Origin: a bacterium | GTDB taxonomy: Bacteria; Chloroflexota; Dormibacteria; UBA8260; Bog-877 | Assembly (NCBI GenBank): GCA_021791345.1 | Contig: JAJYWT010000172.1 | Location: forward strand, 1-28,888 | Reading direction: 5' to 3' | Length of the DNA stretch: 28,888 nt | Shown here: one piece after another, positions 17,071 to 26,349 of the stretch | Layout: the number at the start of each line of letters is the position of its first letter | Position numbering within the stretch: position 1 is the stretch's first letter | The notes under the pieces: model-generated | Databases searched by the model: none | Told to the model about the DNA's origin: nothing | Seen by the model: the letters and a program-made list of their open reading frames with translations, nothing else | Made by a program: the position numbers and the translations under genes

Positions 17071-17152
17071 TCCGAGCATCCTCCAACACGAAGCTAGCCA
17101 GGACCACTCGGTCGTGCCTTGTATCGCCGCCCGGAACTGTCTGGCGGCCGGT

Positions 17153-17158
17153 ACTATA
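17153..17158 (-). promoter_or_regulatory. Candidate -10 element upstream of the zinc-ribbon gene
   Basis: TATAGT on the minus strand (17158-17153) matches five of six -10 positions, in the 135-base gap between the SDR stop and the zinc-ribbon start. A matching -35 is not obvious. It would give a leader of about 75 bases. Confidence 0.3.
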
Positions 17159-17205
17159 GCAGGCCCGCCGCCAAGTTGCGCGCTTTGCTCAGCCGACCCC
17201 GCAAA

Positions 17206-18039
17206 TCAGAAGGTGAAAAGGTCAATCCCGCCGGCCACCGGGAGCTGGACTCCGGTGACGTATCCGGCTTCTTCGCTGGCGAGATAGCAGACCGCGGCGG
17301 CGACGTCCTCGGGGGTCCCTGGGGCCCGCATCGCGGTTCTCAGCACCATCCGGTCGACCATCTCGGGAGGGGTGGTGCGGAACGACTCGGTGGCGATGAT
17401 CCCCGGCACCACCGCGTTGCTGGTGATGCCGTGCCGGGCGCCCTCCAGCGCCAGCGACCGCATCAGTCCGAGCAGCCCCGCGGAGGTGGTGCTGACACTG
17501 GCCTGTCCGAAACCGCCGGCGATACCGGCGATGGAGGACATGAAGATCAGCCGTCCGAAGTTGCGCGCGCGCATGTGCGGCCAAGCCGCCTGGCTGCAGT
17601 TGTAGGCCCCGGTCAGGTTAACCCTGAGATCCCGCTCCCACAGCTCGGGCGATTGGTCCATGATTTGGGCGACATGATCGTGAGCCCCCGCGTTGTTGAC
17701 CAGGATGTCCAGGTGGCCGAATTGCTCCACCATCCGGTCGACCACCTCCCGCACCATCTGGAAGTCGGCCACGTCCATGCGAACCGCCTCCGACCGTCTC
17801 CCGAGGGCCTGGATCTCCCGGGCGGTGCGCTCCGTGAAGACGACCCGATCGGTCACCATCACCCGCGCCATCACGCTGTCGCTGGCTTCTGCGACCCGCT
17901 CCAGCTCCGGGTCGGACTCCACCAGAAGGTCCGCCACCACCACGTCGCAGCCGGCTCTGGCGAGCGCGAGCGCGTTGGCGCGCCCCAGGCCCCTCGAAGC
18001 CCCCGTCACCAGAGCCACCTTTCCCGACAGATCGAACAT
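17206..18039 (-). CDS. Short-chain dehydrogenase/reductase-family protein lacking catalytic Tyr and Lys
   Basis: A 277-residue Rossmann protein; ATG 18039 (MFDLSGKVALVTG) follows AGGA at five bases, and an ATG two codons upstream is possible. Classical SDR landmarks are present: TGASRGLG cofactor loop (12-19), NNAG (115-118), N141 and the active-site Ser in MSSIAG (S169). Thirteen residues after that Ser, where Tyr of the YxxxK motif belongs, there is V182, and Lys is replaced by S186 (segment ASVSTTSAGLLG). Both strands of the codons were checked by hand. An insertion at about 42-70 lengthens the region after strand 2. It could be a non-catalytic SDR, a binding or regulatory protein, or a decaying gene, though the frame is fully open. 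Confidence 0.85.
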   Translation of the reverse strand: MFDLSGKVALVTGASRGLGRANALALARAGCDVVVADLLVESDPELERVAEASDSVMARVMVTDRVVFTERTAREIQALGRRSEAVRMDVADFQMVREVVDRMVEQFGHLDILVNNAGAHDHVAQIMDQSPELWERDLRVNLTGAYNCSQAAWPHMRARNFGRLIFMSSIAGIAGGFGQASVSTTSAGLLGLMRSLALEGARHGITSNAVVPGIIATESFRTTPPEMVDRMVLRTAMRAPGTPEDVAAAVCYLASEEAGYVTGVQLPVAGGIDLFTF

Positions 18040-18154
18040 GGCCATCCTGGCACCCGAGTGTACCTGCCTTGACAACGGCCACCACGCCGATCCACCCTTC
18101 TCGGTCAGGGATGCCGCAACCGCTGCGCGCAACTGTGACTTCGAGATCTTCGAC

Positions 18155-18904
18155 TTGACCTGGCGGCGCCGGCCGTGGTCACTCGCACGGCGTCTCATCC
18201 CCGCCCTGGCCGCGGGAGCGCTGCTCGCGCTGCTGCTGGCGGGCTGTGGCCAGAACGGCGAGGCCACCAAGAGCGGCCCTCAGATAATCAGCGCGTCAGC
18301 GCATGCCCTCCTCACCGCCCGCTCGTACAAGTTGCAGGGTACGGTGCCGGTGTCGGGAGGCACCGGCAGCTTCACGTTCGAGGTGGGGGGGCCCCACCTG
18401 GGTTCGGGCACCTTCACGCTGGGCTCCCTCACCTTCCAATTGCGAGAAATCAGGGGCACGGACTACGTCAAGAGCGCCACTCTCTGGGAGCAGGCCGACG
18501 GCGGCGCCCTGCAGGGATTTCTAGCCAACAAGTGGGTCTCCATCCCGGCCGACAACTCGCTGGCTCAGACGCTCACAACCGGGCTTGCCGCGCTGACCTC
18601 GGCCAAGCAGGAGGCTCAGGTGATCCTGAAGGGGGAGTCACGGGCCACCCGAGGCAAGACCTCCACCTTCGCCGGCCAGGGTGTCGTGGAGGTGACCGAA
18701 GGGTCCGGCAATAGCGCGACCAAGGTGCTGGTCGCGACCAGTGGTCCGCCGTTTCCGCTGCGCGTGGACGGTCGGGGCCAGGACTATCTCGACCTCTCCG
18801 ACTTCAACCAGAACTTCAAGATAGCCGCTCCGGCCGGGGCGGTGAGCCTGGTCCAGGTTCTGGCCGGACTCAACGCGGGCTTCGGTTCGGGAACCCGCAA
18901 CTGA
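18155..18904 (+). CDS. Secreted lipoprotein, LprG/LppX-like
   Basis: A 249-residue protein with a basic N-terminus, a hydrophobic stretch and the lipobox LLAGC (lipidated C31). TTG 18155 is the only reasonable in-frame start close to the signal peptide, though its ribosome site is weak. The mature part begins with a Ser/Ala-rich helix (SASAHALLTARSYKLQG) and continues with beta-rich repeats (GSFTFEVGG, GTFTLGSLTFQ, YVKSATLWEQ). This layout resembles the half-barrel fold of mycobacterial LprG/LppX-type lipoproteins that carry lipids. Similarity is by pattern only. It is divergent to the defective SDR and convergent with the MaoC-like gene (11-base gap). Confidence 0.72.
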   Translation: MTWRRRPWSLARRLIPALAAGALLALLLAGCGQNGEATKSGPQIISASAHALLTARSYKLQGTVPVSGGTGSFTFEVGGPHLGSGTFTLGSLTFQLREIRGTDYVKSATLWEQADGGALQGFLANKWVSIPADNSLAQTLTTGLAALTSAKQEAQVILKGESRATRGKTSTFAGQGVVEVTEGSGNSATKVLVATSGPPFPLRVDGRGQDYLDLSDFNQNFKIAAPAGAVSLVQVLAGLNAGFGSGTRN

Positions 18905-18915
18905 CCGCGCCGCGG

Positions 18916-19335
18916 TCAGAGTGGCCGCAGCTCGACTCTCCCCTTGGTCAGCACCCGCTCCCCGGTCTCGGAGAGGGCGTCCAGCTCGATCACCACCAGC
19001 TCCGGTCCGGTCTCCACCATTCGGGGGTTGCCGGAGAGCAGCTGGCCCGACGGCAAAGGGGCGGCGAAGCGGCAGCTGACCCGGGCGGTCCACGCTTTGT
19101 GCGCCGCCCACAGCTCGATCTCAGAACACGCCGCGCCCAGGGTGAGCAGGCCGTGCGCGATCGTGGATGGCAGACCGACCGCCTTGGCGAATGCCGGGTC
19201 CAGGTGAATCGGATTGTGGTCTCCAGACGCCTCGGCGTAAGCGTCGATTCTGGCCTGGGTCAGCCGCTGCCGCAGCTCTGGAGGCGTCTCCCCGGCTCCT
19301 GGTGGGAATGCGTCCATCGAGGGGTGGTCCATCAT
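18916..19335 (-). CDS. MaoC-like (R)-hydratase/dehydratase, catalytic subunit
   Basis: A 139-residue hot-dog-fold protein. The hydratase motif is clear: YAEASGDHNPIHLDPAFA with catalytic D39 and H44, followed by GLPSTIAHGLLTLG. This is the catalytic half of two-subunit enoyl-CoA hydratases/3-hydroxyacyl thioester dehydratases. The start codon region reads ATGATGG, so either of two adjacent ATGs (19335 or 19332) may be used; both overlap the TGA of the upstream subunit gene. The partner gene upstream supplies the non-catalytic half. Confidence 0.87.
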   Translation of the reverse strand: MMDHPSMDAFPPGAGETPPELRQRLTQARIDAYAEASGDHNPIHLDPAFAKAVGLPSTIAHGLLTLGAACSEIELWAAHKAWTARVSCRFAAPLPSGQLLSGNPRMVETGPELVVIELDALSETGERVLTKGRVELRPL

Positions 19336-19745
19336 CCTGGGCCCCGCACCAAGAACAGGCTCCGGGAGTGGGCGACCTCGGATCCGTCCCGCGCCCGGCC
19401 GTCGCAGACCAGCTCCAAGAACACCATCCCCCGCCGCTCCTCTGCCCTGGTGATGGTGCCGAACGGAAGGAGTTCCTCCTCGAAGGCGGCCGGCCGCTCG
19501 AACCAGAACTCCTGCTCCCCATGAAGCAGGCGGGGGAGATCGAGCCCGACCTCGGGGTCGGAGAAGACCAGCGGGACGATGGGCCACAGCAGGTACACCG
19601 CGGCGAAGCACGCCAGCGGCCGACTCGGCTCCGGTGCGTCGTCGCGCCCGGTCACCGCGGCCAGATAGGCGCGGTGGCGCGGCCGATCCACCTTCTGCCA
19701 GTCCGCTTGATAGGTCTTGCCGAGACAGTCTGGGTTGAATCCCAT
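19332..19745 (-). CDS. FAS1-like dehydratase domain protein (N-terminal MaoC subunit)
   Basis: A 137-residue protein that begins MGFNPDCLGKTYQADW, the usual start of FAS1_DH/MaoC N-terminal domains. ATG 19745 is used; an upstream in-frame start at 19781 would add 12 residues of poor similarity. The pattern AYLAAVTG followed by LACFAAVYLLWPI and by LLHGEQEFWFERP (with conserved His) is typical of the structural half that pairs with the MaoC half to make an active dehydratase. The stop overlaps the start of the MaoC gene (ATGA). Together they resemble split enoyl-CoA hydratases or HadA/HadB-type enzymes. Confidence 0.83.
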   Translation of the reverse strand: MGFNPDCLGKTYQADWQKVDRPRHRAYLAAVTGRDDAPEPSRPLACFAAVYLLWPIVPLVFSDPEVGLDLPRLLHGEQEFWFERPAAFEEELLPFGTITRAEERRGMVFLELVCDGRARDGSEVAHSRSLFLVRGPG

Positions 19746-19830
19746 GGGCTCGCCCAATATAGAGCCAGTCGCAGCGCCCACGCTGGGCCTGCGGATCGAG
19801 AGGGCACCGCTCCGCGAGCGGATGCGGTGG

Positions 19831-20979
19831 TCAGTCGACGGCGCCGGGGTTGCCGCCGGGGTCGAGCGAGTCCGGCGCTTGGGCCGGGCTGAGGTACGGA
19901 GGCAGGTACTCGTTGTCGAGGAGGAAGGGGGACATCACCTGAGGTACCCCGCCCACCGATCTGACCAGCCGCGCTCCTACCTCCTCGAACACCTCGGCCA
20001 CCGACCGCACCATGCCGCAGGGGACGCCGGCCCGATCCAGCCTCGTCTGCCACTCCATCGCCCCGTGGGGCCGCAGCAGCGCCTCCAGGGCCATCCGGAG
20101 CTCATCGCGGTGCTGCACCCGGCCGGCGTTGCTGGCGAACCGAGGGTCACCGGCCAGTCCCTCATCGCCCAGCTCGGCGACCAACGCCGCGAACTGGCCG
20201 TCAGTCCCGGCCGCAATCACGACGTCGCCGTCACCGGTCGTGTAGAGGCCATAGGGGGCGACCTGGGGGTGGTCATTGCCCATGCGTCCCGGAGCCACCC
20301 CGCCCGCCAGCCAGGACATCGCCTGGTTCGACAGCAGAGCGATCACCGAGTCCAGCAGGGCGATCTCCACGGTTGCCGCGTGGCCGGTGACCTCGCGGCC
20401 GCGCAGGGCGGCGGTGACCGCCAGCGCTGAGAACAGCCCGGCCGCGAGATCGGAGATGGGTACTCCGACCTTGGTCGGGGAGCCTTCGGGATATCCCGTG
20501 ACCGCCATCATCCCTCCCAGCGCCTGGGTGATCACGTCGAAGCCGCGCCGATCGGGCTGCTCCGGGCCGAACCCGGAGATGGTCGCGTGGATGCAGCGAG
20601 GATTGAGGGCGGACACCTCCGGGACGGACAGATGCAGCTTGGTCAGCACGCGCTTGGTGAAGTTGTGAACCAGCACATCGGCGTCCCGCAGCAGGCTGCG
20701 GACGCGTTCCTGACCCGGTTCGCTGGCGAGGTCGAGGCTGACGAAACGCTTGTTGCGGTTGGCGGTGTAGAAGTAGGTGGCCGTTCCGCGGTCGAAAGGG
20801 GGGCCCCAGCGTCTGGTCTCATCCCCCTGCGGGCCCTCAACCTTGACCACGGTGGCCCCCAGGTCGGCAAGGAGCATGGCGCAGTAGGGGCCGGCCAGCA
20901 CCCTGGAGACGTCCAGCACCCTGACCCCAGCCAGGGGTCGCCCGGTAGCACCCGGCTCCATCTCCCAGAGCACGTCCAT
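19831..20979 (-). CDS. Class III (CaiB/BaiF family) CoA transferase
   Basis: A 382-residue protein. ATG 20979 is preferred over GTG 20991 because GGGGGGCG lies directly ahead. The N-terminal PLAGVRVLDVSRVLAGPYC and LGATVVKVEGPQGDETR segments, NRNKRFVSLDL, and the catalytic Asp D148 in RRGFDVITQALGGMMAVTG are all standard. The enzyme moves CoA between carboxylic acids through an aspartyl-CoA thioester intermediate. It is followed after 85 bases by the two-part MaoC hydratase. The trio can activate an acid and hydrate or dehydrate the thioester, as in mesaconate/methylmalate-type or other branched-acid pathways. The actual substrate is unknown. Confidence 0.9.
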   Translation of the reverse strand: MDVLWEMEPGATGRPLAGVRVLDVSRVLAGPYCAMLLADLGATVVKVEGPQGDETRRWGPPFDRGTATYFYTANRNKRFVSLDLASEPGQERVRSLLRDADVLVHNFTKRVLTKLHLSVPEVSALNPRCIHATISGFGPEQPDRRGFDVITQALGGMMAVTGYPEGSPTKVGVPISDLAAGLFSALAVTAALRGREVTGHAATVEIALLDSVIALLSNQAMSWLAGGVAPGRMGNDHPQVAPYGLYTTGDGDVVIAAGTDGQFAALVAELGDEGLAGDPRFASNAGRVQHRDELRMALEALLRPHGAMEWQTRLDRAGVPCGMVRSVAEVFEEVGARLVRSVGGVPQVMSPFLLDNEYLPPYLSPAQAPDSLDPGGNPGAVD

Positions 20980-21375
20980 TGCGCCCCCCACGGTAACCGG
21001 TCGGGCACCGGCGCCACGGCATCCCGGACCGCCCGCACCGCATCCTCGCCCACCTCAACCGTCGCGACGCCAGCAAACTGTCGTGGTGTGCGGGCGCAGC
21101 TCCGCGTCCGCGGGCCCGGGGGTGGCCCACCGGCCTGCCTCCCGGGCGGTCGAATCGGGTCCCGGACTGGTGATGGCTGTACTCTTGGTCGGCTCTGGTG
21201 CGCGAGCTGGCGGTGGTCGCCTATCGTGGACTCTGCAAGTCGGGGCTGACGCGATCCCGGTGCCATGTGGCCCCGGCCAGGAGTGACACGTGCGCACATG
21301 CCCGCCCGAGCGGAACCGAGTTCGGCCGCCCCGCGTTGGAGCTGACGTGATGCTGGTGCTGATCCGACGCGTGCC
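20980..21375. other. Non-coding spacer between divergent CoA-transferase and carboxypeptidase genes
   Basis: No gene can be supported in these 396 bases. Open frames on both strands are Arg/Gly/Pro-rich shadows. No -10/-35 pair of good quality was seen, though both flanking genes must be transcribed outward from here. A few short CG-rich palindromic words occur but none looks like a convincing operator. Confidence 0.5.
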
Positions 21376-22593
21376 ATGAAGAGCAGATCGTCGACGCTGC
21401 GCCGCCTGAAGCTGACCGTCTCCGCGGTGGTGGCGATTGTGGTGCTGGCGGCGGTGGGGCAGTACCTGCGGCCCGTACCCGCGGTTCACCTGGTCCGCAC
21501 TGTCTCCGCCCGGGTGCGGATCCCCGGCTCCAACCCAACGCTGCCGTGGCCCAGCACCGGGGAGGCGACCGTGGCTGTGGAGGGAGTGGGCACGGTGGGG
21601 AGCTACGGCGGGAATCAGCCGGAGGCGATCGGATCGGTGGCCAAGGTCATGACCGCCCTGCTGGTCCTCCGGGCGCACCCGATCGGAGTCGGCGAATCCG
21701 GCCCCGAGATCACGGTGACGGCTCAGGACGTGGCCACCTATCACGCTGACAACGCGGCTGGGGACTCGGTGGTGGCGGTCGCGGCCGGGGAGCAGCTCAG
21801 CGAGCTGCAGGCGCTGCAGGCGCTCTTGATACCGTCGGGCGACAACATCGCCTCGCTGCTGGCCAGCTGGGACGCCGGATCCGAGTCGGCCTTCGTGGCG
21901 CAGATGAACCAGATGGCGGCGAAGCTCGGACTCCGTCACACCCACTACGCGGATGCCAGCGGAGTGTCGGCGGCCACGGTGAGCACCGCCGCCGACCAGA
22001 CGCGGCTGGCCGAGGTTGCGATGGAGAACCCCACCTTTGCCAGCATCGTCGCTCTGCCGCAGGTGACCCTGCCGGTCGCGGGGCTGACCTACAACGTGAA
22101 CTCCCAGGTCACCCACGACGACTTCATCGGGGTCAAGACCGGCTGGACCCCGGCGGCGGGAGGCTGCTTCGTGTTCGCGGCGCGGCGCTCCGTGGGGGGC
22201 ACCCCGACCACGGTGGTGGGCGCGGTGCTGGGCCAGGGTGGGGTGACCGAGCTGGGCAACGCCATCAACGCCGCCGTGGCGCTGGTGAACGCGACCTTCG
22301 CCACCCTCAGCCCCTACACCGTGATCCCGCGGGACGGGGAGGTCGCCTCCCTGACCCAGCCGTGGCTCGCCGCAGTGGCGATCCCGGCTCCCCGCTCACT
22401 GACGGTGGTGGGGTGGCCGGGACTCACCCTGCGTACCTCCCTCAGCCCCCGTCGGCTCACCGATCGGGTCGCGGCCGGCGCGGTGGTGGGTGAGTTCCGC
22501 CTGTACTCAGGGCAGTTCGTAAAGACGATCACCCTGCGGGCCCCGGCGGCGGTGCCGGCCCCGTCGATCCGCTGGCGCCTGACTCGGCTCTGA
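21376..22593 (+). CDS. D-alanyl-D-alanine carboxypeptidase-like protein (S11 family, low-molecular-weight PBP)
   Basis: A 405-residue protein with a basic N-terminus and one signal-anchor segment (TVSAVVAIVVLAAVG, 14-28). The penicillin-binding motifs are S87-x-x-K90 (GSVAKVMTALL), S154-G-D156 in LIPSGDNIASLL, and K254-T-G in GVKTGWTP. The second motif has Asp where the classic SxN has Asn. The enzyme acts outside the membrane, trimming the terminal D-Ala from peptidoglycan pentapeptides. About 110 C-terminal residues form an extra beta domain with no clear transmembrane anchor. The gene converges on a two-component pair. Confidence 0.88.
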   Translation: MKSRSSTLRRLKLTVSAVVAIVVLAAVGQYLRPVPAVHLVRTVSARVRIPGSNPTLPWPSTGEATVAVEGVGTVGSYGGNQPEAIGSVAKVMTALLVLRAHPIGVGESGPEITVTAQDVATYHADNAAGDSVVAVAAGEQLSELQALQALLIPSGDNIASLLASWDAGSESAFVAQMNQMAAKLGLRHTHYADASGVSAATVSTAADQTRLAEVAMENPTFASIVALPQVTLPVAGLTYNVNSQVTHDDFIGVKTGWTPAAGGCFVFAARRSVGGTPTTVVGAVLGQGGVTELGNAINAAVALVNATFATLSPYTVIPRDGEVASLTQPWLAAVAIPAPRSLTVVGWPGLTLRTSLSPRRLTDRVAAGAVVGEFRLYSGQFVKTITLRAPAAVPAPSIRWRLTRL

Positions 22594-22642
22594 ACCTGCG
22601 GTCACGGCTCCCACTCCCACCGGGAACACCGGTCGCCGGCCG

Positions 22643-23337
<695 letters not shown>

Positions 23338-23341
<4 letters not shown>

Positions 23342-24999
23342 GCTCCCTGTGCCTCCAGGTATTCGGTCACCGTGTTCAGAAAGCTCTTGACCTCTATGGG
23401 CTTGGTGATGTAGCCCGAGCAGCCCGCCTCCAGTGCCTCGCGTTCATCGCCGAGCATGGCCCGGGCGCTCAGGGCAACGATAGGGGTTCTCGCGGTCCGG
23501 GGATCGGCCTTGAGCAGGCGGGTCACGGTCAGCCCGTCGATCCCGGGGAGCTGGATGTCCATGAGGATTAGGTCATAGGGGTGGGCCTTGGCCATCTGCA
23601 GCCCCTCCTGCCCGTCGGTCGCGGTGTCGACCTTGAAGCCCTGCCCCCGCAGCACCAGGGTGGACAGCTCCAGGCTGGAGGGGTTGTCTTCGATGACCAG
23701 GATCCGGTTGCGGAGCTGCCCATCGGGGCGCAGCCCCCGCAGCGGCAGGGTGACGGTGAAGGTAGCCCCCTTGCCCAACTGGCTGTCGACCTTGATCGTG
23801 CCCCCGTGCAATCCCACCAGCCGCTTGACCAGGGCCAGCCCCAAGCCGGTCCCCTCGAACTGCCGATCGGCGGCGGCCTGAACCTGGAAGAACTCGCTGA
23901 AGATCTGCTCGTGATGGTCGGGGGCTATGCCGATTCCGCTGTCCTTGACCTGCAGCACCAACTGCCCGGCCCGTGGCTTGGTGCGCGTCTTCACCAGCGC
24001 CTGGCCCCCTTCGGGGGTGAACTTGATGGCGTTGGACAGAAGGTTGTAGAGGATCTGCTTCAACTTCCCCTTATCCGCCCGCAGCAGCGCACTCTCGTTG
24101 TCCAGCTCCACCACCACGTTGACGGAGGCGCGCTCGGCCAGTGGTCTGACCACCGTCAGGACCTCGGAGATGCAGCTGCCCACCTGAAATTCCTCGTACT
24201 GCAGCTCCAGCCGGCCCGCCTCGATCTTGCTGAGGTCGAGTACGTCATTCACCAGATTGAGCAGGTGCCGTCCACTGGAGTGAATGTTCTCCAGACATTC
24301 CTGCTCCTGCTGCGGGCTCATCTTGCCGGCGAGATTGTCCTTGAGGATCTCACTGAACCCGAGGATGGAGTTGAGCGGGGTGCGCAGCTCGTGACTCATG
24401 TTGGCCAGGAACTCGCTCTTCAGCCGGCTGTTCTCGCGGATCTGGGCGTTGGCGACCTCCAGCTCATGCTTCTGCAGTGCGATCTCCTGGAGCTGGCGCT
24501 GGGCCGACGCATGCAGCGCCGCGTTGTCCAGGCTGATGGCGGCCTGGTTGGCGATGACCCGGACCAGCGCCTGCTCCAGATCGGTGAACGGCTTGACCTG
24601 CTTGCGCCCCAATGTGAGCGCGCCCACGACCCGGTTGGGCGACTCCAGGGGCATCACCATGACGCTCTTGGGCGTGGTGCCCGACGCGAGGGTCTTGAAG
24701 CGTGGGTCGGTGGTCGCGTCGGCGACCCGGGCCGCCTTGCGCTCGGCGACGGACCAACCCACGATCCCCTCGCCCAGGCCGAACGATGCCACGCTGCCCA
24801 CCTGCTCGGTGTAGGGGTACGTCACCATCGCGGTCAGCCGGCTCTCCTCGTCGTCCAGCAGGAACACGGTCTCCGAGTCGCACTCGACCAGCTGGGAGAG
24901 CGCCCGCAGGGTGAAGTCGATGTTGACCTTGACGTCGAGGCTGGACGTGAACAGATTGCCCACCCGCTCCAGCAGGTCGACCATCGCCTTGTCGTCCAT
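23338..24999 (-). CDS. Hybrid sensor histidine kinase with GAF and C-terminal receiver domains
   Basis: A 553-residue cytoplasmic kinase with no membrane segment. ATG 24999 is chosen; upstream codons are Pro/Arg-rich non-conserved sequence. Residues 25-165 are a GAF domain (FLLDDEESRLTAMVTYPY, GLGEGIVGWSVAERKAARV, MVMPLESPNRVVGALTL). Residues 165-195 are a linking coiled coil. HisKA carries H203 (FLANMSHELRTPLNSILGFSE). The ATPase domain has the N box (NLLSNAIKFTPEGG), G1 (VKDSGIGIAP) and G2 (GTGLGLALVKRLV). A receiver follows with D481 (LILMDIQLPGIDG). No HPt domain is present. It should pass phosphate to the PhoB-type regulator encoded downstream, with its own receiver perhaps as a phosphate sink. 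Confidence 0.94.
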
Positions 25000-25008
25000 C
25001 GGCCTGGG

Positions 25009-25014
25009 ATTATA
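25009..25014 (-). promoter_or_regulatory. Candidate -10 element of the kinase/regulator operon
   Basis: The minus strand has TATAAT at 25014-25009, an exact consensus in very GC-rich surroundings, ending nine bases before the kinase ATG. Transcription from it would start within a few bases of the start codon, giving a nearly leaderless mRNA. A good -35 is not seen (TTCTGC is at about the right distance). Confidence 0.45.
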
Positions 25015-25112
25015 GGTGCCGCTCGCGATCGCAGAAGGCGGCGGGGCCGCCGGGCCGCTCCCTGGCGCGCGGCCCCGGGGCGCGCTCACTTTCCTGGCGC
25101 GCGGCTCGGGGC

Positions 25113-26171
25113 TCAGCAGCTCCACGCCCCGGTCACGACGAACGAGGCGCCGGTGCGGTCCATGAACCGGATGGCCATCAGGCCGGAGTCCAGCCCGGCG
25201 TCCAAGCGGAAGTCCCCGCCCACCGCCGCCCAGTTTGAGCTGGGTATCGCTCCAGAGCTGCCCACAGACCCGTCGGGAACGACCTCTCCCGTGGCCCAGT
25301 TGGTCTCCATCGGCAGGCTGGCGGTGGTGAAGGCGGGGTAGTACTGCCCCGCCCCCTGGTACTGCTGGAGCTGCACATCCAGGATGTAGGGGTGGCCGGC
25401 CAGCCCGACCACCATGGCGACGTTGAAGTGCACGCCGGACGCGGTGTGGTACACACCGCAGTTCGGGGCGCCGTCCACCAGGCTCGAGCCCGGGACATCG
25501 GCGGCTCCCACGTGCCCCGACATGGCACCGCTCACGGTCAGGGCCTGATAGGCGTTGGTCACGAACGAGGACGAGACCGTCGGGTTGAGCCCCGGCGGCG
25601 CACAGGTCCAGTTCCCGCTCACCACCTCGGCGTATTGATTGCCACGGCTGCCCTGGCGGGCGGAGCCGAAATACAGCTCCAGGCTGCCGCCCCGCCCTCC
25701 GGGCGAGACCACGACCGATCCCGCCTGTGCCTCTCCGAGGGTGCTCAACCGGGTCGTGGCGACGGCGGTCGCAAGGCCGGCGGGAGACCCCACCCGGTAG
25801 AGGCCTGGGCCGTTGAACATGGGGAGCTGAATTGTCAGGCTCGCCACCCTACCGGCCAGCGGCAGCTCGAGCGCCGCCAGATACCCGTACCCCGGGTAGA
25901 CCCCGCACCGGGCCGCGTAGCCGACAGTGACCGACGCCGCCAGCTCGCCCTTGAACCTGAGCGCCTCAGGGAGGTGGGTGCCTGCGGGGAGGGCCACCGC
26001 AGCCAGCGGAGTCGCCCCCGTCGCCGTTCCCGCCTGCTGGTGCCTCGCCGCTGACTCACGGCGCCGTCTGGGGCGGAGATGCGCCGGAACCCCTCCGCAC
26101 CCGGTCAGTGCGACCAGGAGCGCCGCAACCGCAACGGCGCCGGCGGCCAGAGCACGGAAGGTGCGCGACAT
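25113..26171 (-). CDS. Secreted lipoprotein of unknown function
   Basis: A 352-residue protein whose first 25 residues (from ATG 26171) are a basic and hydrophobic signal ending in LVALTGC, giving lipidated C25. The next 30 residues are an Arg/Ala-rich linker. The remainder is rich in Gly, Ala, Ser, Val and Tyr with repeating beta-type stretches. It contains several Cys residues (RCGVYPGYGY, NWTCAPPG, PNCGVYH, C-terminal AWSC) that may form disulfides. Two copies of a CGVY motif (near 111 and 266) hint at an internal duplication. I recognise no family. It lies between the two-component system and a propeller lipoprotein, all on the minus strand. Confidence 0.75.
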   Translation of the reverse strand: MSRTFRALAAGAVAVAALLVALTGCGGVPAHLRPRRRRESAARHQQAGTATGATPLAAVALPAGTHLPEALRFKGELAASVTVGYAARCGVYPGYGYLAALELPLAGRVASLTIQLPMFNGPGLYRVGSPAGLATAVATTRLSTLGEAQAGSVVVSPGGRGGSLELYFGSARQGSRGNQYAEVVSGNWTCAPPGLNPTVSSSFVTNAYQALTVSGAMSGHVGAADVPGSSLVDGAPNCGVYHTASGVHFNVAMVVGLAGHPYILDVQLQQYQGAGQYYPAFTTASLPMETNWATGEVVPDGSVGSSGAIPSSNWAAVGGDFRLDAGLDSGLMAIRFMDRTGASFVVTGAWSC

Positions 26172-26349
26172 CACCAAGGAGCCGGTTCGCCCTGGGGGGG
26201 ACGTGGAGGGGGTGGGGGCATGGCCTGCTTGCAAGGTACGCCTCTCGACTCCCAACTTTCAAGTGGCTCATCTCGCTTGGGGCCGCTAGGCCCTGGTCCT
26301 GCGGGCCCGGCCCGACCGTGGCCGGCGTCGAAGGACACGCCGCTGCGGC

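Noticed and set aside
23581..25341. 586-codon open frame on the plus strand opposite the hybrid kinase
   Set aside because: Its translation is rich in Leu/Gln/His/Gly without any domain, and it mirrors a fully motif-supported kinase. It is an antisense shadow caused by high GC.
26172..26349. Possible gene or terminator between the two lipoprotein genes
   Set aside because: The 178 bases contain only short shadow frames and GC-rich words; no stem followed by a U-tract was found.
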